A stretch of 64,000 bases of DNA from Streptomyces sp. Q6 (GCF_036967205.1 NZ_CP146022.1:372001-436000); one strand, 5' to 3'; counted from the stretch's first letter, positions 1 to 8,194 are shown. Numbers and translations: made by a program. The notes: a model not told the origin generated them from the sequence alone.

Positions 1-531
1 GAAGGGCTCGACGAGAACACCGTCGAGGAGTTCTTCGGCGACGCCGCACACCCTCTCGACCTGCTGGTCGAGGAGTGCGACACACCGTGGGTGAAGGCCG
101 CCGTGCGCGAGTGCGCGCGGGCCCGTCGCGTCCCGGTCCTCATGGACGCCAACGACCGCGGGATGCTTGACGTGGAGCGTTTCGACGAGGAGCCCGGCCG
201 TCCGCTCTTCCACGGCAGGGCCGGTGACCTCACGGCGCGGGACATCCGGGTTCTCGACCCGGACGCCGCACTCGCCTTCCTGCTGCGGGTCTGCGACGAG
301 AGCCGGCTGAGCCCCGCGATGACCGACGCGCTCGGCAGGATCGGCCGCACCCTGTCCAGCTGGCCGCAGCTGGCCAGCGGGGTGATGCTCGGCGGCGCGC
401 TCGTCACCGACACGGCCCGCCGCGTCCTGCTGGGCCGTCCGGTGGCGTCGGGCCGCTACTACGTGGACCTCGACGAACTCGTCGGCCGCCCGGAGCGTGC
501 CGCGCTCGAACCCGCCGGAGTCGCGTCATGA
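1..531 (+). CDS. ThiF/E1-like adenylyltransferase family protein, C-terminal part
   Basis: The frame is open from the first base, so only the C-terminal 176 residues are present. The stretch DLLVEECDTPWVKAAVRE followed by a VPVLMDAND motif looks like the late part of a ThiF/MoeB Rossmann fold, where an acidic segment and a conserved Asp follow the adenylation site. The nucleotide-binding GxGxxG and catalytic residues would lie upstream, outside the window. The tail ending in GRYYVDLDELVGRP is seen in Rv1355c-type ThiF proteins, which may carry a nitroreductase-like domain. Its stop overlaps the next start (ATGA), so it is translationally coupled to the GNAT gene. Family assignment rests on a fragment and is moderate. 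Confidence 0.6.
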   Translation, partial: EGLDENTVEEFFGDAAHPLDLLVEECDTPWVKAAVRECARARRVPVLMDANDRGMLDVERFDEEPGRPLFHGRAGDLTARDIRVLDPDAALAFLLRVCDESRLSPAMTDALGRIGRTLSSWPQLASGVMLGGALVTDTARRVLLGRPVASGRYYVDLDELVGRPERAALEPAGVAS

Positions 532-1133
532 ACCATCTGCCCGAACTGCACGGCGAACGGCTCTGGTTGCGCGAGATGCGCGCCACCGACCTCGCGCCCT
601 TCGAACGCATCCACACCCACCGCGTCCTGACCCGCTATCTCGGCATCGACCGGATGGACGCCCGCCAGGCCCAGGACGCCTTCGCCCAGTGCCTCGCCCA
701 GCCGTACACGCATCCCCGGCGCAGGCACACCCTGGCCGTCTGCGCGCCGGGGGACACGACGATGGTCGGCACCATGGCGCTGCTCGTCGAGGAGTACGGG
801 CGCAACGCCATGCTCACCGGTCTCGTCCTGCTGCCGGACGCTCCGGTCCGCGGCCACGGCCACGAGGCGGGCCGGCTGCTCATGGCGTACGGCTTCGGCC
901 GGTTGGGACTGCACCGGATCTGGGCCGGCCACCGGGTCGACCACGTCCGGATGCGGGAGGTGATGCTCGCGGCGGGGCTGCGCCCCGAGGCCACGCTCCG
1001 CGAGCTGTTCCACACCCAGGGGGCGTGGCACGACGTCACCACGTATGCGGCTCTGGCCCATGAGTGGATCCCGCAGGCGTCGCGGGCCGAGCGGGCCGTG
1101 CTGAACGGTGGCGAGGCGCTGGTCCACGCCTGA
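528..1133 (+). CDS. GNAT family N-acetyltransferase (RimJ/RimL-like)
   Basis: A 201-residue protein with the acetyltransferase fold: an N-terminal LREMRATDLAPFERI segment typical of RimJ/RimL-type GNATs, a central beta-strand (GLVLLPDAPVRGHGHEAGRLLMAYGF) with the R-G-x-G-x-E/A acetyl-CoA pyrophosphate loop, and the GLHRIWAGH strand. It would transfer an acetyl group from acetyl-CoA to an amine; the acceptor cannot be read from sequence. The start overlaps the ThiF gene stop by four bases, so the two are probably one operon. A 16-bp-arm terminator follows. Confidence 0.85.
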   Translation: MNHLPELHGERLWLREMRATDLAPFERIHTHRVLTRYLGIDRMDARQAQDAFAQCLAQPYTHPRRRHTLAVCAPGDTTMVGTMALLVEEYGRNAMLTGLVLLPDAPVRGHGHEAGRLLMAYGFGRLGLHRIWAGHRVDHVRMREVMLAAGLRPEATLRELFHTQGAWHDVTTYAALAHEWIPQASRAERAVLNGGEALVHA

Positions 1134-1167
1134 GCCGCCCGGCTCTGAACCGCCTTGACCGGCTTCG

Positions 1168-1209
1168 GACGGGTGGGGCCGGGGTGTTCGCCGCCCGGCC
1201 CCACCCGTC
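1168..1209. terminator. bidirectional terminator between convergent genes
   Basis: Perfect 16-bp inverted repeat (arms 1168-1183 and 1194-1209, ten-base loop) between the GNAT gene and the convergent oxidoreductase. It lacks a T-run, as usual in Streptomyces. The right arm overlaps the oxidoreductase stop codon. Confidence 0.75.
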
Positions 1210-2110
1210 AGTCGACGACCAGGACGAGCTTTCCGCGCACCCCGCCGCGTTCGCCGACGCGGTGGGCCTGCGCGATGTCGGCGAGCGGGAAGGTCCGTAC
1301 GGCCGGGGGCACATAGCGCCCGGTCTCGATCAACGCGCCGATCTCGTCGAGGACATGGACCGCGCGGCCCGTGTCTCCGCGGCTGAAGCGCACGTCGTGA
1401 TCGCGTGCCCCGGCGAAGTCGGCGAGCGTCACGACGTGCTCCGGACCGCCCGCGAGGCCGATGAGGTCCGGGAGCACGCCACTTCCGGCGACGTCGAGGG
1501 CGAGATCGACGCCGTGCGGCGCGAGCGCGCGGACGCGGTCGACGAGGCCCTCTCCGTAGGCGACGGGCTCGGCGCCGAGGCTCCGCAGATAGTCGTGGTT
1601 GGCGGGGCCGGCGGTGCCGATCACCCGGGCGCCGCGGGCCGCGGCGAGCTGGACGGCGGCGCTGCCGACGCTGCCCGAGGCGCCGTTGATCAGCACGGTG
1701 CTGTCGTGAGAGACGCCGAGCTGGTCGAGCGCCCGCATCGCCGTCTCCAGGGCGGCCGGCAGGCCCGCGGCGGCGGCGAAGTCGAGGGACGGCGGGATCG
1801 GCGCGTAGTGCGACAGGACCGCCGACTCGGCCTGGGCCGCGCCCTCTTCACTGAAGCCGAACACGCGGTCGCCGACGGCCACGTCGTCGACGCCCTCGCC
1901 GAGCGCGTCGACGACGCCCGCCGCCTCGTGACCGAGGGTCTGCGGGAGTTCCTCGTCCATCAGGCCCTGGCGCTTCTTCCAGTCGCTCGCGTTGACACCG
2001 GCGGCCCGCACCGCGATCCGGATCTGGCCGGGACCCGGGTGAGGGACGGGGAGGTCGACGATCTCAAGGACCTCCGGCCCTCCGAAACGGCTGAAGCGGG
2101 CTGCCTTCAC
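1208..2110 (-). CDS. zinc-type NADP-dependent alcohol dehydrogenase / quinone oxidoreductase family
   Basis: A 300-residue medium-chain dehydrogenase. The GroES-like N-terminal domain (MKAARFSRFGGPEVLEI, then RAAGVNASDWKKRQG) is followed by a Rossmann domain with VLINGASGSVGSAAVQLA, the NADPH-binding AxxGxxG motif of zeta-crystallin-like enzymes. The cysteine and histidine ligands for catalytic zinc are absent, so a zinc-free NADPH:quinone or enone reductase is likely. The GTG start at 2110 is preceded by GGAG at good spacing. It runs convergent to the GNAT gene; the next minus-strand gene upstream is another member of the same superfamily, but more than 100 bp separates them. Confidence 0.85.
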   Translation of the reverse strand: MKAARFSRFGGPEVLEIVDLPVPHPGPGQIRIAVRAAGVNASDWKKRQGLMDEELPQTLGHEAAGVVDALGEGVDDVAVGDRVFGFSEEGAAQAESAVLSHYAPIPPSLDFAAAAGLPAALETAMRALDQLGVSHDSTVLINGASGSVGSAAVQLAAARGARVIGTAGPANHDYLRSLGAEPVAYGEGLVDRVRALAPHGVDLALDVAGSGVLPDLIGLAGGPEHVVTLADFAGARDHDVRFSRGDTGRAVHVLDEIGALIETGRYVPPAVRTFPLADIAQAHRVGERGGVRGKLVLVVD

Positions 2111-2215
2111 GATTCACTCCACTCTGGTAAGCGGTCCGGTGCGCGGATTCGGTGTGCGCACCGGCTCTGAGCTCACCGTACGTACCGTCGTGAACGTCGC
2201 ACTCGTGGACCGTTG

Positions 2216-3280
2216 TCACCGCTGGTCGTGGTCAGCGGCATCCGACCACTCGATCCCCGGCCCCTGGCGCCAGGGATCGAGGGCGTGCTTGCCGTGGGTC
2301 CGGCCCGCTTCGAGTCGCCGCAACACCGCCGGTCCCTCGGCCAAGGGGTGGACCTGGGGGGAGCCGGGCGGGTAGACGCCGTGGGCGATGAGTGCCTCGA
2401 TCTCCACGAGCAGAGCCTCGTAGAGGGAGGGGGCCGCGGTGGCCAGGGCACCGATGTGCAGGCCCTTGATCTGCACCTGATGGGTGAAGATCAGGTCGTG
2501 CGTGTCGAGTGTGGCGTCGCCGGAGGCGGCGCCGAACACGACGACGCGTCCGGTGAAGGGTTTCGTCACCGACAGGCTGACCTCGAACGTGGCGTGTCCC
2601 ACCGATTCCAGGACGAGGTCGACTCCGCCGGTCAGACGGTCGATCTCGGCGGCCAGATCGGGACGTCGGCCGTCCAGGACCTCATCGGCGCCGAGCGCTC
2701 TGACGGTGTCGTGCTTGGCCGGTGACGCCGTGGCGATCACGCGCGCACCGTAGTGGCGGGCGAGACGGACGGCGGCCTGCCCCACGCCTCCGGCCGCGGC
2801 ATGAACGAGCACCACGTCACCCGCTGCGATCCGGCCCAACGGCTTCAGTGCCGCCAGCGCGGTCGCCCAGTTCAGCACCAAGCCGAGAGCCTCGGCGTCG
2901 CTCCAACCGGACGGCACGGGAAGCACGCCCGCGGACGGCATGGTCATGTACTGCGCGAAGGCGCCCGGTCCGACCCCGACGACGTGGGTGCCGAGCGGGA
3001 GTGGGCGATCGACCTCCGCGCCGACGCCCACGATCTCGCCGGCGGCTTCGAAGCCCGCCACATAGGGCGCCTGCGGGCCTCCGTCGTACGTGCCACGGGC
3101 CTGCATGACGTCCGCGAAGTTGACCCCGGCGGCGCCGACGCGGATCAGGTACTCGTCAGGCCCCGCGGCGGGTCGGCGGTGATCGGTCACGAGGGTCAGA
3201 TCCTTCGGCCCCCGCCGCGACCGCTGGACCAGTACGCATACCGTCTGCTCAGCGGCGTACCGCTGTTCGTTGATCTCCAT
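2216..3280 (-). CDS. NADPH:quinone oxidoreductase family protein
   Basis: A 354-residue medium-chain reductase, starting at the ATG at 3280 (MEINEQRYAA). It has the GroES-like domain (VGAAGVNFADVMQARGTY), then VLVHAAAGGVGQAAVRLARHYGA, the NADPH-binding glycine motif of QOR-type reductases, then a conserved SVGHATFEVSL segment. It would reduce quinones or alpha,beta-unsaturated carbonyls with NADPH. It lies 46 bp downstream of a MerR gene on the same strand, and the gap contains a MerR-type dyad, so it is probably the target of that regulator. Open frame continues upstream into the merR gene, but that region is better explained by merR. Confidence 0.85.
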   Translation of the reverse strand: MEINEQRYAAEQTVCVLVQRSRRGPKDLTLVTDHRRPAAGPDEYLIRVGAAGVNFADVMQARGTYDGGPQAPYVAGFEAAGEIVGVGAEVDRPLPLGTHVVGVGPGAFAQYMTMPSAGVLPVPSGWSDAEALGLVLNWATALAALKPLGRIAAGDVVLVHAAAGGVGQAAVRLARHYGARVIATASPAKHDTVRALGADEVLDGRRPDLAAEIDRLTGGVDLVLESVGHATFEVSLSVTKPFTGRVVVFGAASGDATLDTHDLIFTHQVQIKGLHIGALATAAPSLYEALLVEIEALIAHGVYPPGSPQVHPLAEGPAVLRRLEAGRTHGKHALDPWRQGPGIEWSDAADHDQR

Positions 3281-3298
3281 GCGCCGAACGTAGGAGTC

Positions 3299-3318
3299 TG
3301 ACACTTGCGTCAAGGTCA
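3299..3318 (-). promoter_or_regulatory. candidate MerR operator/promoter
   Basis: In the 46-bp gap between the MerR gene and the oxidoreductase gene the minus strand reads TGACCTTG-ACG-CAAGTGTCA, an inverted repeat with one extra base in the second arm. A TTGACC hexamer overlaps the left arm and could be the -35 of an over-long spacer promoter of the MerR type. The site is seen directly; the regulator-operator pairing is inferred from adjacency. Confidence 0.5.
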
Positions 3319-3326
3319 AGCGACTG

Positions 3327-3692
3327 TCAGGGATCAGTCCGGCGGGCCTCTCGCAGGTAGACGTCGAGTGCCGCCTGCTGCTCGCTGAGAACGGCGATGC
3401 GTGCGGCGAGTCGGTCGCGGTAGCTCCGCACCTCGTGCAGGAACTCCGCGCACACCGCATCCGTGCCGGCACCGGCTCCATCGGTAAGGCTGGGCAGAAC
3501 GTCCCTGATCAACCGCACGGGCAGCCCGGACTCCAGCAGCGAGCGGATGACGAGCACCCGGTCGACCGTGGACCGGCAGTAGTCGCGGAACCCGTTGCCG
3601 CAACGCCCGGGAACGATCAGGCCCTCGTCCTCGTAGTACCGCAACGAACGCGCACTCACGCCACTGATCCTGGACGCATCGCTGATCCTCAT
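3327..3692 (-). CDS. MerR family transcriptional regulator
   Basis: A 121-residue regulator from the ATG at 3692. The first 70 residues are a canonical MerR winged helix-turn-helix: MRISDASRISGVSARSLRYYEDEGLI followed by the NGFRDY wing. The C-terminal helix (LHEVRSYRDRLAARIAVL) is the dimerisation coiled coil. The effector end is short and lacks an obvious cysteine cluster, unlike metal sensors, so a redox or small organic ligand is more likely. It sits just upstream of a quinone oxidoreductase in the same direction, with a dyad between them. No strong ribosome-binding site is visible at the ATG. Confidence 0.88.
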   Translation of the reverse strand: MRISDASRISGVSARSLRYYEDEGLIVPGRCGNGFRDYCRSTVDRVLVIRSLLESGLPVRLIRDVLPSLTDGAGAGTDAVCAEFLHEVRSYRDRLAARIAVLSEQQAALDVYLREARRTDP

Positions 3693-3755
3693 ACCGGGAG
3701 CCAACGTCCCGATGCTCCGCGCTCTTCCTGCCGGTGGTGGTTCGTGTCGGCCGGG

Positions 3756-5261
3756 TCAGTCGTCGGCGTCGTGCTCCGGGTCCTCGCCCGCCGTGTAGAC
3801 GTCCTTGACCTTGACCTCGGAGACGGCGCGCCCCTCCGGGAAGACGCGGCGCCAGTCGCCGATCACGTGGAGTTCGTCGGTGCCCATCGCACGGACCACG
3901 GTGAGCCCCTCCTCGTGAGCCTTGAGCGCCTTCATCCAGAGGTTGGCGAAGGCCTGCGAGCGGATCAGGTGCATCCAGTCGGGGCGGTACAGCTCTCGGT
4001 TGTAGTTCGACTCCCCCATCGTGGAGACGAACTTGGAGTACATCGCCTTCACGTACTCCAGCGTCACCTCGTCCTGTTCGGCGATCGCGGTGTCACGGGC
4101 GTCCTTGAGCGCGATACGGAACTTCTCCAACAGGCCTTCCGTCGCGCCCGAGGTGAAGGACTCGTGGATCTCGGGCGGCTCGCACAGGCCGTACTTCGGA
4201 CCCGACAGGCGCTGGAGCAGCCGCAGCGTCGGCTCGGTGACCCACAGCGGGCCCGGTTCGTCGCGCTGTCCGAGCGGGTTCGGCAGCACCGCGTCGTGGT
4301 CCCAGTGCGACGGCGTGATCAGGTGGACGCCGGCCCGGCGCCGGTCGTGGTCGAAGCCGGTGGAGTGTTCCAACTGGCCGATCGGCAGATGCGTCTTGAG
4401 GGCGGACAGATAGGCGCCGTTGATGTCGAGCGCGGTCACCTCGTGCTCACCCGGCGGCAGTTCGGGCCGGGTCCACCTGGGGCGGGCCTCCCACACCTGG
4501 TCCGCTCCCCGCGCTGTCTGCTTCTTGAGGATGTCCGGCATCCAGGGGTGCGCGATCACGTCGTAGCGCCCGCCCTTGCGGGTCTCGTCAAGCAGCGCCA
4601 TCGCGTCCGGGATCGCCTTCTTCACGAGCGCGGCGGTCGCGGCCTCGACGTCGCCCTCGTGCGCGGCGAGTGCGGCCCGGACGGCCTGCCCGATGCGGTC
4701 GCCGGGCGCGGCGGCGGGCTGGAACGCCCGCCGGGTGGGCGGCTTGGGCCGCTCGGATGCGCGGGACGGCCGCTCGTCGACCCGCGGTTCCGGGGACGGC
4801 GGGGCGGCGGGTTCGGGGTGGCAGTCCGCCGGGTCCAGGTGCTGGGGGAAACCGGCGACGCGCTGCGGTGCCGGGTTCCCGCACAGCACGCACGGCTCCG
4901 GCGTCGCGAGCGTCTCTACGTCGTCCGGGTCGTCCGGGTCGTCCAGGTGCGCAGCCGCGGGCTCCGGCACGGGTTCTGGTTCCGGTACTGGTTCCGGTTC
5001 CGGTACTGGTTCCGGCTCCTGGATGACCTTCGCGGCGAGGCCGTCCAGGAGGTACGCGTACTTCGCTCGGGTCTCCGCCGCCGGGTCGCGGCCCGCCTCC
5101 CACGCGCTCACGGTCGCCGGGCTCACCCCGAGCGCCCGCGCCACCTGGACCTTCGACAGGCCCGCCAGTTCCCGCAGTTCACGCCGCACCCCCGGTGCGG
5201 GGAGTTCGGCCTCCGGGACGACCGAGGCCAGGAGGGAGTCGATCGCGTCGAAGTCGCTCAT
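3756..5261 (-). CDS. Tap-like protein: XRE helix-turn-helix plus polymerase-palm-like C-terminal half
   Basis: A 501-residue protein. Residues about 28-56 form an XRE-type HTH (LSKVQVARALGVSPATVSAW), as in Streptomyces telomere-associated protein Tap. Residues 82-101 are a Pro-Glu-Pro-Val repeat. C124, C127, H141 and C147 could bind a zinc ion. The C-terminal half resembles Tap and shows three spaced motifs reminiscent of family-B polymerase palms: ALDINGAYLSAL (D279), VKAMYSKFVSTMG (K405) and AMGTDELHV (D462). The polymerase comparison is my inference. The start overlaps the stop of a small gene by four bases. It may be a relic of a linear plasmid or conjugative element; neither telomere nor Tpg gene is seen here. 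Confidence 0.6.
   Translation of the reverse strand: MSDFDAIDSLLASVVPEAELPAPGVRRELRELAGLSKVQVARALGVSPATVSAWEAGRDPAAETRAKYAYLLDGLAAKVIQEPEPVPEPEPVPEPEPVPEPAAAHLDDPDDPDDVETLATPEPCVLCGNPAPQRVAGFPQHLDPADCHPEPAAPPSPEPRVDERPSRASERPKPPTRRAFQPAAAPGDRIGQAVRAALAAHEGDVEAATAALVKKAIPDAMALLDETRKGGRYDVIAHPWMPDILKKQTARGADQVWEARPRWTRPELPPGEHEVTALDINGAYLSALKTHLPIGQLEHSTGFDHDRRRAGVHLITPSHWDHDAVLPNPLGQRDEPGPLWVTEPTLRLLQRLSGPKYGLCEPPEIHESFTSGATEGLLEKFRIALKDARDTAIAEQDEVTLEYVKAMYSKFVSTMGESNYNRELYRPDWMHLIRSQAFANLWMKALKAHEEGLTVVRAMGTDELHVIGDWRRVFPEGRAVSEVKVKDVYTAGEDPEHDADD
4959..5018 (-). repeat. in-frame tandem repeat coding for Pro-Glu-Pro-Val
   Basis: A tandem 18-bp-scale repeat (GGTTCCGGTACT units on the plus strand) encodes the (EPEPVP)n linker of the Tap-like protein. 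The reading frame is kept across the copies. A second short repeat just downstream in the protein encodes DDPDDPDD. Confidence 0.8.
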
Positions 5262-5536
5262 GCGTCGGCCACCTTCCGCTTGGCCCTGCGGCGATCCGCG
5301 AGCGCGGGCGTGACGGTCTCCTTCACGCGCTGCTCGCCCCAGCCGGTGATCTGCGCGGCACGCCCGATCCTGCCGTGCACCGGGCGCCCGGTCAGCGGGT
5401 CCCTGGCCAGGTACACGCGGAGCGCGGCGGCGACCCGCTCCTCCGCGGCCCGCAGCTCGGCCACCGCGTCGACGAGTCGCCCCTCGCCGTCCACGGACGC
5501 GTCCCTGTCGGTGTCCGTGCCCGATTCCGTGCTCAT
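5258..5536 (-). CDS. small HTH-like partner of the Tap-like gene, unknown function
   Basis: A 92-residue basic protein starting at ATG 5536 (MSTESGTDTD), preceded by AGGGAC; an in-frame ATG at 5563 would add nine residues. A charged helical stretch (VAELRAAEERVAAALRVYLA) is followed by RIGRAAQITGWGEQRVKETV, which could form a helix-turn-helix. It is far shorter than Tpg terminal proteins (about 185 residues), so it is not an obvious Tpg. Its stop overlaps the start of the Tap-like gene, and the two are surely co-translated. Function is not recognised. Confidence 0.6.
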   Translation of the reverse strand: MSTESGTDTDRDASVDGEGRLVDAVAELRAAEERVAAALRVYLARDPLTGRPVHGRIGRAAQITGWGEQRVKETVTPALADRRRAKRKVADA

Positions 5537-5652
5537 GCCCGCGTCCCTGTCTCTGCCCGCCATTCGGCCAGCATCGCTGTTTCCACGGCCGAGTTCAATT
5601 TCTTGACCGTCAACGGTCCGTGTCGGGTGAGGAGACGGTGCACGCGCGCCTG

Positions 5653-6525
5653 TCAGCTCTCTTCGTGCGGTACCGGGCAGCCCTGCGGGAACGTGCCGAG
5701 GTCGGGTATGCGGTAGCCGTCGGGGTAGCCACGGACATTGCCGCTCTGGCGGGCGTAGCGCGGGGTGCGGCGCGGGGGCAGCAGGCGGATGACGCGGCCG
5801 CGCAGTCGCATGCCCCGGCGGACGGCGCGTTCGAGGGCGGCGGGCGGGTCGTCGTAGCCGAACGCGGAGCGCAGCGGGGCGTCCATCAGGCACAGGGACG
5901 CGGTGCGCATCAGTGGGCCGAGCGGGCCGGGGTACCAGGAGGACATGAGGTCGAGCGTCGCTTCCGACACGGCGCGGCCGCCCTCGTCGAAGGCGAAGTG
6001 GCGGCGCTCGTACGCCTCCATGTACGCCTCGAACTCGTCGTACGTGGCGGGGATGTCCTGGATGTTCATGCGCTTGCCGAGCGCGCGGTAGTAGTTCGTG
6101 GCGGCGCGCACCTCGTGGCGCGAATAGGGCCGCCAGCCGTAGTCGTCCATCCAGCGCTTGGGGACGACGACGAACGTGGACAGGACGTAGAGGTAGTCGT
6201 CGTTGGAGATGGCGTACGCGCGGTGCATCTGGTTCATCCGGCGGATCGCCTCGCGGCCCCGCGGCGAGTCGAGGCCGTGCTCGCCGGGAGCGTCCAGGAT
6301 GAGCACGGTGTCGTCGTAGCGCTTCTGCGGCCGCGCGGTGAACTCCCCTGTCTTGCGGAGCAGTTGACCTATGCTGGGCACGGCGTACGTGCGGTACAGG
6401 GCGAACCCGAGGGCCTGCATCGTGTCCCACGGGAACTCGTGGGTGGAGCTGATGCGGTAGATCTCCTCGAAGTCCCGCTCGGGATCGAGGTCGAGGATCC
6501 GCCGGATCCAGTGGTTGCGCTGCAT
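5653..6525 (-). CDS. oxygenase MpaB family protein (DUF2236)
   Basis: A 290-residue protein starting at ATG 6525 (MQRNHWIRRIL) with a strong GGGGAGGA ribosome-binding site. The family signature is visible: an N-terminal helix, then MNQMHRAYAISNDDYLYVLSTFVV and the RALGKRMNI segment, as in latex-clearing protein and MpaB-type haem-dependent oxygenases. The His in MHRAY is the likely haem-region residue. Fungal MpaB cleaves a terpenoid side chain; the substrate here is unknown. No signal peptide is visible, so it is probably cytoplasmic. It stands alone on the minus strand. Confidence 0.8.
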   Translation of the reverse strand: MQRNHWIRRILDLDPERDFEEIYRISSTHEFPWDTMQALGFALYRTYAVPSIGQLLRKTGEFTARPQKRYDDTVLILDAPGEHGLDSPRGREAIRRMNQMHRAYAISNDDYLYVLSTFVVVPKRWMDDYGWRPYSRHEVRAATNYYRALGKRMNIQDIPATYDEFEAYMEAYERRHFAFDEGGRAVSEATLDLMSSWYPGPLGPLMRTASLCLMDAPLRSAFGYDDPPAALERAVRRGMRLRGRVIRLLPPRRTPRYARQSGNVRGYPDGYRIPDLGTFPQGCPVPHEES

Positions 6526-6662
6526 GGTCGTCCTCCCCCGCGGCCGGCGCCGCTGTCGGCCCCTCATGATCCCGGTCCGTCGGCGCCCCGGGAACCGATG
6601 TTCGGACATTGTTGTGGCCGTCCGCCGGGCGCCGCGGCCGGGCGGAGCGGCAGAATCACCGC

Positions 6663-6932
6663 GTGCCCCCTCTTCCTCCGCCCCCGCCCCGGCAAGTCGG
6701 TCGCGGCGTGGCCGCGCTCATCCCTCAGTCCGGTTCCGAGGTGTCCGCCGCCGGCCGGGCGGCCGCCGCGCTCGCCGCCCTGCACCCCGTACCCGTACCG
6801 CTGGGCGTTCTCCAGGCGGCCGTGCTGCTGCTGGACGAACTGACGGCGGTCGGGGCCGACGACGAGACACGGGCGACGGCCGGGGAGACGGCTCGGCTGC
6901 TGCGGGTGGCGATGGGCGCCCCCGGCGAGTAG
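6663..6932 (+). CDS. small hypothetical protein
   Basis: An 89-residue open frame from GTG 6663, rich in Pro at the N-terminus and Ala/Leu in the body (LGVLQAAVLLLDELTAVGADDETRATA). The amphipathic helices and the GAPGE end look protein-like, and a strong terminator follows directly, which supports a real gene. No family is recognised. The start is uncertain; a weak GGAGCGG lies upstream. Confidence 0.45.
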   Translation: MPPLPPPPPRQVGRGVAALIPQSGSEVSAAGRAAAALAALHPVPVPLGVLQAAVLLLDELTAVGADDETRATAGETARLLRVAMGAPGE

Positions 6933-6939
6933 AGCGCGG

Positions 6940-6974
6940 CACGGCCCGGACGGATCGCGTCCGTCCGGGCCGTG
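6940..6974. terminator. bidirectional terminator
   Basis: Perfect 15-bp inverted repeat (arms 6940-6954 and 6960-6974) with a five-base loop, located between the small plus-strand gene and the convergent secreted-protein gene. Confidence 0.8.
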
Positions 6975-7015
6975 TCCCCTCCTGCGCCGGTCAGCCGCAC
7001 GGCGTCAGCGGTGGA

Positions 7016-7405
7016 TCAGCGGTGGACCTTGATGCAGGGGTTGCCGTCCGACTTGGCGGCCGTGGCGCACAGCCAGGTGCCGTCCGCGAAGTTCCGGTTG
7101 ATCTTCCACGACGCCTCGGCGATCTTCGTCAGCCCGTAGCTGTGGAACTTCGCCGTCTTCCAGCGCGTCTCGTCGACGATGCCGGCCGCGCTGCCCGTGT
7201 GCGAATAGACGCGGAAGCGTTCGCCGTTGCGCTGCTTGTCGCTCATCACGGTGATGGTGTCGACGTGCAGCCCCTTGCCGTCGACGTAGAGGGAGACGGA
7301 GCCGTCGGTGTCGTCGCCGCTCATCGGGGCGGAGGCCGACGACGCGGGAGCCAGCAGCAGGAGGGCGGAGACGGCGGTCAGACCCGCCTTGATCACAGTG
7401 CGCAT
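7016..7405 (-). CDS. small secreted protein, unknown function
   Basis: A 129-residue protein from ATG 7405 with a GAGG ribosome-binding site. The first 26 residues (MRTVIKAGLTAVSALLLLAP then ASSASA) are a classic Sec signal peptide with an AxA cleavage site. The mature part contains two cysteines near the end (TWLCATAAKSDGNPCIKVHR), probably a disulfide, and a beta-rich VSLYVDGKGLHVDTITV stretch. It resembles short exported proteins common in Streptomyces. No enzyme motif is recognised. Confidence 0.7.
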   Translation of the reverse strand: MRTVIKAGLTAVSALLLLAPASSASAPMSGDDTDGSVSLYVDGKGLHVDTITVMSDKQRNGERFRVYSHTGSAAGIVDETRWKTAKFHSYGLTKIAEASWKINRNFADGTWLCATAAKSDGNPCIKVHR

Positions 7406-7519
7406 GATCGCCTCAACCCGTCTCGCGATCATGCGGATACGGGGCGCGCGCCGACCGTCACTCCCGCGGGTGAGGGGCACACCACTCGGCCGGGGTACGC
7501 GGACGCCGCAAGAGGAGCA

Positions 7520-8194
7520 ATGCCGTTATCCACTCCGAAGATCGGGGAGCCGGTCGTCATGAGGCCCGCCGGAGACCCCGCCCCGACCGATGCCGCCGAT
7601 GCCGTCGATCGCGCCGATGCCGTCGATGCCGTCAGCCGCACCGGGACCGGGTGCGCGCTGATCGTCATCGACATGATCAACACGTACGACCACGACGACG
7701 CGGATCTGCTGCTGCCCGCCTCCCGTGCCGTCGTGCCGGTCGTCGTCGACCTCATCGCGCGGGCCCGCGCGGCCGGGACCCCGGTGATCTACGCCAATGA
7801 CAACTTCGGGCAGTGGCGCTCCCACCACGGCGAACTGGTCGAGCGGGCCCTGGCGGGTCCGCACGCGGACCTCGTCGACCCCCTCAAGCCGGACGGGGAC
7901 TCACTGTTCGTGGTCAAGGCCCGCCACTCGATCTTCTACGAGACCCCCCTCTCGTACCTGCTGTCGCAACTCGGCATCGGCCGGATCGTGTTGTGCGGGC
8001 AGGTGACGGAACAGTGCGTTCTGTACTCGGCGCTCGACGCGCACATCCGCCACCTGGAGGTCACCGTGCCGCACGACGCCGTGGCCGCCATCCACCCCGA
8101 ACTCGCCGACGCCGCGCTGGAGATGATGCGCCGGAACATGTCGGCGCACGTCACCGACGCGGCGTCCGTGGACCTCGGCGGCACGGACCGCTAG
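7520..8194 (+). CDS. isochorismatase-like cysteine hydrolase
   Basis: A 224-residue protein starting at ATG 7520 with AGAGGAG directly upstream. The isochorismatase-fold triad is intact: D51 in ALIVIDMIN, K133 in FVVKARHSIFY and C166 in CGQVTEQCVLYSA, with the usual cis-peptide GQVTE turn. Such enzymes cleave vinyl ethers or amides (isochorismate, nicotinamide, N-carbamoylsarcosine). The N-terminal 40 residues form a low-complexity Asp-Ala-Val repeat from a local DNA repeat (about 7588-7632). No siderophore or NAD genes are adjacent, so the substrate is not fixed. Confidence 0.85.
   Translation: MPLSTPKIGEPVVMRPAGDPAPTDAADAVDRADAVDAVSRTGTGCALIVIDMINTYDHDDADLLLPASRAVVPVVVDLIARARAAGTPVIYANDNFGQWRSHHGELVERALAGPHADLVDPLKPDGDSLFVVKARHSIFYETPLSYLLSQLGIGRIVLCGQVTEQCVLYSALDAHIRHLEVTVPHDAVAAIHPELADAALEMMRRNMSAHVTDAASVDLGGTDR

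Noticed and set aside
4959-5018. CRISPR-like or minisatellite array
   Set aside because: The repeat is a short in-frame coding repeat (Pro-Glu-Pro-Val) with no spacers.
3756-5536. Chromosome end or telomere near the Tap-like gene
   Set aside because: Housekeeping-type genes lie on both sides, no Tpg gene and no clustered terminal palindromes are present.
3435-5606. Plus-strand open frame opposite merR and the Tap-like gene
   Set aside because: Antisense shadow; the minus-strand genes have HTH motifs and overlapping start/stop codons.
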